Below are positions 51,057-57,279 of a DNA stretch of 64,000 nt, piece after piece. The DNA is from SZUA-309 sp050185825 (GTDB lineage Bacteria > Pseudomonadota > Gammaproteobacteria > Pseudomonadales > Azotimanducaceae). The DNA is taken from positions 62,001 through 126,000 of the forward strand of contig JBFWZA010000016.1 in the NCBI GenBank assembly GCA_050185825.1, in the 5' to 3' direction. The position numbers were made by a program, and so were the translations under genes. Every line of letters starts with the position of its first letter. The first letter of the stretch is position 1. The notes under the pieces are model-generated. The model made no database searches. It had not been told where the DNA came from and worked only from the letters and a program-made list of their open reading frames with translations.

Positions 51057-53216
51057 TTGAAGCCCGATCAGCAGCCCGACCCGAAGCTCGATGCGAAGTC
51101 ACTCTCCCGCCTGATTGCCGAGGCGGATGGCCCGCTGGCCTGGCGTGACCTGGTGGTTGCGCTGGACCTCTCCACGAGCGCGGAGCGCAAGAAGCTGAGC
51201 AGCGTGCTGAAAGGCATGGTGCGCGGCGGAGAGCTCGATCAGGACCATCGTGGCGCCTATCACCTGGCCGGCTCGGGAGGCACCCGCCGGGGGCTGATCG
51301 AGTCCAGCGGCATGAGCCTCACCTTCCTCGGGCTGCCGCTCGAGCGCCAGAAGCGCCAGCTGCTGCGCGCGGGAGACGAGGTCAGCGCCCGGGTCGTGGG
51401 CGAGACCGTCCACGTGCTGGAGGTGCTGGCCCGCTCGAACCGACCGCTGGTGGGCATCGTCCGCGGGCACGGCCGCTATCCTCATGTCGAGTCGCTGAGC
51501 CCCGACTACCGCGGCCGCGTTTCCCTGGAAAATCCTGAAGAAGCCACCCTGGAAGGGGAAACCGTGGCCGTCGCCGTGGTCGGTGAGGACCGACGCGGCC
51601 TCGTCGGTCGCATCGTCGAGCATCTGGGCGGCGACGGTGGCGTCGCCCAGGCGGTGGTGACGATGATCGAAGCCTACGGCATTCCCACGGAGTGGGCGGA
51701 AGGTGTGGAGGCGCAGCTCGAGAGGCTGCCGGGCAAGGTCTACGCCGGTCGGCATCCCACCCGCAGGAACCTTGCGGATACGCCGCTCGTCACCATCGAC
51801 GGCGTCACCGCCCGGGACTTCGACGACGCGGTGTTTGCGGAGCCGGTGAGCAGTGGCTGGCGACTGATCGTCGCCATCGCCGACGTCGCCCACTACGTGA
51901 AGCGGGGCTCGGCCCTCGACGTGTCCGCCCGGGAGCGCGGCAACTCGGTGTACCTGCCGGACCGGGTGGTGCCGATGCTGCCGGAAGAGCTCTCCAACGG
52001 GCTCTGCTCGCTGAATCCGAAGGTGGCGCGGCTCGCCATGGTGTGCGAGATGACGGTCGCGCGCAGCGGCGAGGTCACCGGCTTCGATTTCTACGAGGCG
52101 GTGATCCGGAGCTGGCAGCGTCTCACCTACGAGCGGGTGCAGGAGTTTCTCGACGATGGCGTGCTCGATGTGGAGCCGGCGGTCTGCCACTCACTGGGCG
52201 AGCTGAAGCAGGTGTATGAGGCGCTGCGTGATGCCCGGGAGGCCCGGGGCGCGCTCGACTTCGACACCCACGAGGCGTCGCTGGAGATTGCGGACAATCA
52301 CATCCGCGCCATCCACCCCGTGCACCGGCTCACGGCGCACAAGCTCATCGAGGAAGCCATGATCGCCGCCAACGTCTGCGCGGCGCAGTTCATCGAGACC
52401 CGCCTCGGCGAGCACAAGGGCATGTACCGGGTGCACGAGCCACCTGCCGAGGAGAAGCTCGATCTGCTGACCCAGGCGCTGGCCATGGCCGGGGTGCGGC
52501 TGCGGCAGGGCCAGCTCACACCCAGCGGGCTGAAGTCGGCCATGGATCAGCTCGAAAGCCGCGAGAATCGCTGGCTCTACGAGATGCTGGTGCTTCGCTC
52601 GCTGATGCAGGCGGTGTACACGCCGGAGAACAAGGGCCACTTCGGGCTCGCGCTGGAGCGCTACATGCACTTCACCTCGCCCATCCGGCGTTATGCGGAC
52701 CTGGTGGTGCACCGGATCATCAAGGCGATCCTCACCGGCCAGCAGACGCCTTACGGCACGGAGGAGCTGCTCGAGATCGGTGCGCACATCTCGGCCACGG
52801 AACGCCAGGCGGAGTCCGTTGGCTGGGCGGTGGATGCCTGGCTGAAGTGTGAGTATGTCGCTGATCGGGTCGGCGAGACCTTCGAAGGCGTGGTCATGGG
52901 CGTCACGGATTTCGGGCTGTTCGTGGAGCTCAAGGGGTTCTACGTGCAGGGCCTGCTGCACGTCTCGGAGCTCGGCAGCGACTACTTCCAGTACCAGCCG
53001 CAGAGCCTGTCGCTGGTGGGCGAGCGCTCCGGCCGGCGCTTCACGCTGGGCGACGAGTTCCCCGTGGTGCTCGTGGACGCCATCCCGGAGCAGGGCAGGC
53101 TCGATCTGCGGCTCGAGCCGGGACGCGCCACCGGAGCGGGCGGCGACGGTCATCCGGGCCGGAAGAAGGGGCGGAAGGGCCGCCGAGCGCGCGACGCGAA
53201 GGACAGGCGCCGTTGA
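51057..53216 (+). CDS. rnr: Ribonuclease R
   Basis: 719 residues from a TTG with AGGGA upstream. In order: helix-turn-helix domain (about 10-70), two cold-shock/OB domains (about 75-235), RNB catalytic domain (about 255-590) with TARDFDDAVFAEP acidic residues, and an S1 domain (about 625-705, FEGVVMGVTDFGLFVELKGF). A Lys/Arg-rich tail of about 25 residues ends the protein. This 3'-5' exonuclease degrades structured RNA. It is shorter than the roughly 800 residues of the E. coli protein mainly at the termini. The stop overlaps rlmB (TTGA). Confidence 0.96.
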   Translation: MKPDQQPDPKLDAKSLSRLIAEADGPLAWRDLVVALDLSTSAERKKLSSVLKGMVRGGELDQDHRGAYHLAGSGGTRRGLIESSGMSLTFLGLPLERQKRQLLRAGDEVSARVVGETVHVLEVLARSNRPLVGIVRGHGRYPHVESLSPDYRGRVSLENPEEATLEGETVAVAVVGEDRRGLVGRIVEHLGGDGGVAQAVVTMIEAYGIPTEWAEGVEAQLERLPGKVYAGRHPTRRNLADTPLVTIDGVTARDFDDAVFAEPVSSGWRLIVAIADVAHYVKRGSALDVSARERGNSVYLPDRVVPMLPEELSNGLCSLNPKVARLAMVCEMTVARSGEVTGFDFYEAVIRSWQRLTYERVQEFLDDGVLDVEPAVCHSLGELKQVYEALRDAREARGALDFDTHEASLEIADNHIRAIHPVHRLTAHKLIEEAMIAANVCAAQFIETRLGEHKGMYRVHEPPAEEKLDLLTQALAMAGVRLRQGQLTPSGLKSAMDQLESRENRWLYEMLVLRSLMQAVYTPENKGHFGLALERYMHFTSPIRRYADLVVHRIIKAILTGQQTPYGTEELLEIGAHISATERQAESVGWAVDAWLKCEYVADRVGETFEGVVMGVTDFGLFVELKGFYVQGLLHVSELGSDYFQYQPQSLSLVGERSGRRFTLGDEFPVVLVDAIPEQGRLDLRLEPGRATGAGGDGHPGRKKGRKGRRARDAKDRRR

Positions 53217-53938
53217 GCGAGATCTTTGGTCTGCACGCGGTGGAAGCGGCGCTGTCGGAAGCGCCCGAGCGTATCCGTGTGCTCTATGTGCAGAAAGGCC
53301 GGGAGGCGCGCAAGCAGGCGCTGGTGGATCATGCCCGCGAGGTCGGGGTGCGGGTCGAGTTCGTGGACCGGCGCTGGCTGGACGCCCGGGTGGACGGTGC
53401 GCACCAGGGAGTCGTGGCGGAAAGCCAGGCGCTCGCCCCGGCCGACGAGAAGGCCCTGGAAGCGCGCTGGACGGAGCTCGCGGCCCCACGCCTGCTGCTG
53501 GTGCTCGATGGTGTCCAGGATCCCCGGAACCTGGGTGCCTGCCTGCGCAGTGCCGGTGCTGCCGGCGTGCAGGCGGTGCTGCTGCCGAAACGCAATAGCG
53601 CGCCGTTGAGCCCTGCCGCCCTGAAGACGGCGGCCGGTGTGGCCGAGCGGCTCTTCGTGGTCTCCGTGGTCAACCTGGCGCGCCGGCTGGCCTGGCTGAA
53701 GGCCCAGGGCGCCTGGGTGATCGGCGCCGCCGGTGATGCACCCGCACGATTTTTCGAGGCGGACCTGACGCGGGACACGGTGCTGGTGCTGGGCGGTGAG
53801 GAGAAGGGTCTGCGGCGCCTGACCCGTGAGCATTGCGACGCGCTGGTGAGCATCCCCATGGCCGGGGGCGTGGAGAGCCTGAACGTGTCGGTTGCGGCCG
53901 GCATCCTGCTGTTCGAAGCAGTCCGCCAGCGCTCCTGA
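53213..53938 (+). CDS. rlmB: 23S rRNA (guanosine-2'-O)-methyltransferase RlmB
   Basis: 241 residues from a TTG overlapping the rnr stop. An N-terminal L30e-like substrate-binding domain (FGLHAVEAALSEAP) precedes a SPOUT/TrmH domain. Motif 1 is DPRNLGACLRSA, motif 2 GGEEKGLRR and motif 3 IPMAGGVESLNVSVAAGI, which forms the trefoil-knot SAM site. It methylates the 2'-OH of G2251 in 23S rRNA. The rnr-rlmB pair is conserved in Gammaproteobacteria. Confidence 0.97.
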   Translation: MSEIFGLHAVEAALSEAPERIRVLYVQKGREARKQALVDHAREVGVRVEFVDRRWLDARVDGAHQGVVAESQALAPADEKALEARWTELAAPRLLLVLDGVQDPRNLGACLRSAGAAGVQAVLLPKRNSAPLSPAALKTAAGVAERLFVVSVVNLARRLAWLKAQGAWVIGAAGDAPARFFEADLTRDTVLVLGGEEKGLRRLTREHCDALVSIPMAGGVESLNVSVAAGILLFEAVRQRS

Positions 53939-53949
53939 AAAAGCGTCCC

Positions 53950-53990
53950 TGAAAAAGAACGGCCGGATGCGCCTGAGCGCACCCGGCCGT
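53950..53990 (-). terminator. Rho-independent terminator of the lipoprotein gene
   Basis: A hairpin at 53959-53990 (arms ACGGCCGGATGCGC and GCGCACCCGGCCGT, one mismatch, CTGA loop) is followed on the minus strand by TTCTTTTTC. A second T-run lies a little further on (CTTTTTC at 53938-53944). It can also stop rlmB transcription, though no T-run follows on that strand. Confidence 0.75.
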
Positions 53991-54010
53991 CGTCGAGGCC
54001 GATGGCCCGA

Positions 54011-55618
54011 TCAGCTCGGCGGTGTCTCCTCTTCCACGAGCTGGATGATCACGTCGTCGGCTTCGAAGCAGCTGCCGCTGTCGTCCCCGATGACGGTCGC
54101 CTGCTGGCCGACTTCCAGGTCGGCAAAGCCCGATTCCGTGACGCCGAAGCCACCTTCGAGCAGCTCGGTCACGGTGATGAAGTGCGCATCTACCGTTGGC
54201 CGGATGCAGCGGTCGCCGGCAGGCTCCGTATCGTCGACGAACAGGGTGAACGTCTCCGTATCGATGCTCGTCACCTCACCCGTGAGCTGATCGCGGCTCT
54301 CCTCGGGAGGCGCGATGAGAATGAGGGAGGCATGCAGCACGCCGGGCGACTCGTCCGGGATCACCCCGTTGACCTCGGCCACGACGCCGGTATCGATGGC
54401 GCTGGCGTCGAGCTCTGAGAGATCCGCCGCGGAGAGGATTTTCGTGCCGCTCTGAACCAGCACGTCGATCTGCTCCACATCGAGCTCCTCGCCGTCCGCC
54501 AGGTCCAGCGAAAACACCCCGTCCTCGTCGACGGGCGTCAGGGCGGTGCCCGAGAGGCTGAGGATGTCCTCCGGCAGGCCCTTCTGCACGACGATGGCGT
54601 CAAGCTGCACCATGCGCACCGTGTCGTTGCGGTCGGAGTCAGAATCGGAATCGCCGTCTGAGTCGCCATCCGAATCCATGTCTGAATCGCTGTCCGAGTC
54701 GGTGTCCGAATCGGTGTCCGAGTCGCCGTCGGAATCGCTGTCGTCGGAATCCGAATCGGAATCGCCGTCGTGCGCATCGCGAATGACCACGGCGATGCCG
54801 TAGACGGTCACGGGCTCCCCGGTCACGAGGTTCGCGAAGTCGACGGGCTGGCCGGCGGCATTAAACAGGCTCGTGTCCTCGCTGGTGTTGACCTTGAGGC
54901 AGCCGTTGGTGTCCGTGTCCAGGCGCGTCTCGATATCGCAGAGATCGAAGCTGCTGGTGCCGGTATCGATGTCGCCCACCGTGCCACTCGCCCGCAGCAG
55001 GCCCTGCAGCGCCTGGCGCTGCTGGATGTCCACGAACACCACCGGACGGAACCGGATCGTGCCGTTGCCGGTGCCGACGACGTGGAACGACTTCTTCGCA
55101 TCGATGTCGACCTCGATGAGGATCGCCGTATCTGCCGCCACGGTGAACGAACCGCGCGGGTTGAGATCCACCTTACCGTTGGCCGGCACCACAGCGTCCT
55201 CGCAGACCTCTGCATCCATGTCGTTGAGGTAGCAGACGGTGATGGAGTCCACGATCAGCCGGATCTTTTCGTAGTCACCCACCGGGACGTTCTCGGATAC
55301 CGCCAGCATGTCGTAGAAGTTCTGCAGCTCCAGCAGGTCGAACTCCTTGGGTTCGTCCAGCAGGATGACCTGCCGGTCACCGTCCTCCGGAATCAGCGCC
55401 ACGCGGCTGACAACCATGATGATGCGGGTGAAGTCCGGTGCCGGGGCATCCTTGATGAGGATGCCCACCACCCCGGTCTGGTCTGCGGGTGCCTGGGCGA
55501 CGGGTGCCGGCGCCGCCGCCAGCGGCCCATCACTGCCGCCGCCACCGCCTCCGCAGCCACCGAGAAAGAGCATTACCAGGGCGGCCAGGAGCCAACCCGC
55601 CTTGAGTCTGAACGTCAT
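54011..55618 (-). CDS. DUF4382-type lipoprotein with Asp-Ser repeat and DUF5666-like domains
   Basis: 535 residues from the ATG at 55618; the open frame further upstream is non-coding leader. The signal peptide ends in a lipobox LGGC with C22, then a poly-Gly stretch. A DUF4382-like domain follows (about 45-200, VVGILIKDAP, ILLDEPKEFDLLEL). An Asp/Ser repeat (about 283-328) separates it from one or two DUF5666-like beta modules (VVAEVNGVIPD, LTGEVTSIDTETFTLFVDD). A surface or periplasmic lipoprotein, possibly calcium-binding through the Asp-Ser segment; function unknown. It has its own terminator and stands alone between rlmB and rpsF. Confidence 0.82.
   Translation of the reverse strand: MTFRLKAGWLLAALVMLFLGGCGGGGGGSDGPLAAAPAPVAQAPADQTGVVGILIKDAPAPDFTRIIMVVSRVALIPEDGDRQVILLDEPKEFDLLELQNFYDMLAVSENVPVGDYEKIRLIVDSITVCYLNDMDAEVCEDAVVPANGKVDLNPRGSFTVAADTAILIEVDIDAKKSFHVVGTGNGTIRFRPVVFVDIQQRQALQGLLRASGTVGDIDTGTSSFDLCDIETRLDTDTNGCLKVNTSEDTSLFNAAGQPVDFANLVTGEPVTVYGIAVVIRDAHDGDSDSDSDDSDSDGDSDTDSDTDSDSDSDMDSDGDSDGDSDSDSDRNDTVRMVQLDAIVVQKGLPEDILSLSGTALTPVDEDGVFSLDLADGEELDVEQIDVLVQSGTKILSAADLSELDASAIDTGVVAEVNGVIPDESPGVLHASLILIAPPEESRDQLTGEVTSIDTETFTLFVDDTEPAGDRCIRPTVDAHFITVTELLEGGFGVTESGFADLEVGQQATVIGDDSGSCFEADDVIIQLVEEETPPS
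54632..54770. repeat. 6-bp-period repeat coding the Asp-Ser tract
   Basis: On the minus strand the sequence is a run of GA(C/T)TC(C/G/A)-type codon pairs coding repeated Asp-Ser with occasional Gly, Thr or Met. The repeats are diverged at third positions, so the tract is under protein-level selection or is old. In-frame length change by slippage is possible. Confidence 0.8.
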
Positions 55619-55844
55619 AAGAGTGTCCCTCGGTCCCTGTGCGATGTGCACGCATTCTGCCCGGACCAATCCAATTATCGGGCAATTATCTTGATGTAAT
55701 CCGGCGCGTCTTGTGCCGGTCTCGGATCGATGTCGGAGAACGTGTCCGAGGAAAATGGTAACAAATTCCCATCCGGGTGCTCCAGCCGACCTGTAAACGA
55801 CTTTTCCGGCGGCCAGTGGACGGTTTGCGCTACCGGGGGGCACC

Positions 55845-55873
55845 TTGCCAGGGCGAATTCGCGCCCCTAGAAT
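55845..55873 (+). promoter_or_regulatory. Sigma-70 promoter of the rpsF-rpsR-rplI operon
   Basis: TTGCCA and TAGAAT are separated by exactly 17 bp. The predicted start near 55880 leaves a leader of about 115 bases before rpsF. Confidence 0.75.
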
Positions 55874-55961
55874 GCGCGTCCCTCGTTTCCGGCCTGGTCT
55901 GAAACGGGTCCTTGCTTCACGCCGCCCCTCAGCCGGGCCGGCGGAGGCTGTAACCACAAGG

Positions 55962-55983
55962 CGCTCTTACCTTGAGAAGAGCG
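55962..55983 (+). promoter_or_regulatory. Leader hairpin abutting the rpsF Shine-Dalgarno
   Basis: CGCTCTT pairs with AAGAGCG around an 8-base loop ACCTTGAG, and AAAGGAG begins at the next base. A second possible stem (CAGCC/GGCTG around 55930-55950) lies upstream. The position suits a translational control element; S6:S18 complexes are known to bind rpsF leaders in several bacteria. Confidence 0.5.
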
Positions 55984-55990
55984 AAAGGAG
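55984..55990 (+). promoter_or_regulatory. Ribosome-binding site fixing the rpsF start
   Basis: AAAGGAG, 5 bases ahead of the ATG at 55996, excludes the earlier in-frame ATG at 55972. Confidence 0.85.
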
Positions 55991-55995
55991 CATCC

Positions 55996-56457
55996 ATGCG
56001 ACATTACGAGGTCGTCTTTCTCGTGCACCCCGATCAGAGCGATCAGGTGCCGGGCATGATCGAACGCTATCAGAGCCTGATCGAGCGCGGCGAGGGCAAG
56101 GTCCACCGTCTGGAAGACTGGGGACGCCGTCAGCTCACCTTCCCGATCCACAAGATCCACAAGGCGCACTACATCATGATGAACATCGAGGTCGACGGCG
56201 AAACGCTGTCCGAGCTCGAGAGCGCGTTCCGCTTCAATGACGCGGTGATCCGCAACATGATCATCAAACGCAAGGAGGCGGTCACCGGTCACTCCAAGAT
56301 CTTCGAGGAGGAGCTCCGGGAGCAGGAGAAGGAGAAGGAGCGCGAGCAGCGCCGTGAGCAGGAGTACGCGGAGCGTCGTGCCCGTGCGGAAGGTTCCGAC
56401 GACGATGCCGACAGCGACGACGAGACGGCCGACAGCACGGAAGAGGAGGAAGTATAG
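55996..56457 (+). CDS. rpsF: 30S ribosomal protein S6
   Basis: 153 residues beginning MRHYEVVFLVHPDQS. The ferredoxin-like S6 core spans about 1-100 (KVHRLEDWGRRQLTFPI, HYIMMNIE). A long charged C-terminal tail (about 105-153), basic/glutamine-rich and then strongly acidic (ending EEEEV), recalls the E. coli tail that is extended with glutamates by RimK. S6 pairs with S18 on the 30S platform. The next gene starts at the base after the stop. Confidence 0.97.
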   Translation: MRHYEVVFLVHPDQSDQVPGMIERYQSLIERGEGKVHRLEDWGRRQLTFPIHKIHKAHYIMMNIEVDGETLSELESAFRFNDAVIRNMIIKRKEAVTGHSKIFEEELREQEKEKEREQRREQEYAERRARAEGSDDDADSDDETADSTEEEEV

Positions 56458-56682
56458 ATGCGCCGCGGATTTGCCCGTAAGAAGTTCAATCGTCTGGGCG
56501 AGGAAGGCCAGGAGATCGACTACAAGAACCTGGACCTGCTCAAGCAGTACATCACGGAAACCGGCAAGATCGTTCCAAGCCGCATCACCGGGGCATCGGC
56601 CGCCCAGCAGCGACAGCTCGCGCGCGAAGTGAAGCGGGCCCGCTACCTGGCGCTGCTGCCGTACACCGATCAGCATCAGTAA
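56458..56682 (+). CDS. rpsR: 30S ribosomal protein S18
   Basis: 74 residues with the S18 signature (IDYKNLDLLKQYITETGKIV, SRITG, QRQLAREVKRARYLALLPY). It heterodimerises with S6 and contacts the mRNA exit platform. The start codon immediately follows the rpsF stop, so translation is coupled. Confidence 0.98.
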   Translation: MRRGFARKKFNRLGEEGQEIDYKNLDLLKQYITETGKIVPSRITGASAAQQRQLAREVKRARYLALLPYTDQHQ

Positions 56683-56693
56683 GCGAGGAAGCC

Positions 56694-57140
56694 ATGAACG
56701 TCATTCTGCTGGAGCGCCTGAGCAACCTGGGCGACATTGGTGACGAAGTTGCCGTCCGGCCTGGCTTCGCGCGCAACTACCTGATCCCGAGGGGCAAAGC
56801 CGTTCGGGCCACCACCGAGAACCGGGCGGTGTTCGAAGAGCGTCGGGCGGATCTGGAGAAGGCTGCCGGCGAGCAGCTCGCCGCTGCCCAGGCCCGTGCC
56901 GCGAAGCTCGAGGGTCTCGAGCTCACCATCGTCGTGAAGGCGGGTGAGGAAGGGAAGCTCTACGGTTCCGTGGGCACCCAGGACATCGCGGACAGGGTCA
57001 GTGAAGCAGGCACCGAGGTGACCCGTTCCGAGGTACGCATGCCGGAAGGCGTGATCCGCTCGGTGGGCGACTACGAGATCGACCTGCAGCTGCACTCGGA
57101 CGTTGTCACCACCATCAAGGTTTCGGTGGTTCCGGAGTAA
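56694..57140 (+). CDS. rplI: 50S ribosomal protein L9
   Basis: 148 residues. The N-terminal domain MNVILLERLSNLGDIGDEV is followed by the PGFARNYLIPRGKA signature, a long connecting helix (about 41-75) and the C-terminal domain. L9 projects from the L1 side of the 50S subunit and limits collisions and frameshifting. GAGGAAG precedes the ATG. Confidence 0.98.
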   Translation: MNVILLERLSNLGDIGDEVAVRPGFARNYLIPRGKAVRATTENRAVFEERRADLEKAAGEQLAAAQARAAKLEGLELTIVVKAGEEGKLYGSVGTQDIADRVSEAGTEVTRSEVRMPEGVIRSVGDYEIDLQLHSDVVTTIKVSVVPE

Positions 57141-57158
57141 CCCGGCACTTACGCGCCA

Positions 57159-57183
57159 GCGGGCGTCGTGCGCCGACGCCCGC
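57159..57183. terminator. 10-bp perfect hairpin after rplI
   Basis: GCGGGCGTCG and CGACGCCCGC pair around TGCGC, 18 bases after the rplI stop. No T-run follows; it may pause polymerase or protect the 3' end rather than terminate alone. Confidence 0.45.
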
Positions 57184-57199
57184 ATTCAGAGGGTCGATT

Positions 57200-57237
57200 T
57201 CTGATTTTCCGCTTGCAAAGCCTGGCGGAAAATCAGA
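57200..57237 (+). terminator. 13-bp perfect hairpin between rplI and dnaB
   Basis: The arms 57200-57212 and 57225-57237 pair perfectly around a 12-base loop, followed by GGCTCTTTC. It could be a partial terminator lowering dnaB expression relative to the ribosomal genes, or a leader element of dnaB. Confidence 0.5.
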
Positions 57238-57279
57238 GGCTCTTTCACCCCGCAGCCAACACACAGTAAAACGATAGCG

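Larger units (their letters stand above)
55619..55995. other. Divergent intergenic region between the lipoprotein gene and rpsF
   Basis: 377 bp. The right part holds a strong promoter for rpsF (55845-55873) and a roughly 115-base structured leader. The left part (55619-55800) should hold the lipoprotein promoter, but I see no well-matched hexamers there. No gene is evident on either strand. Confidence 0.6.
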
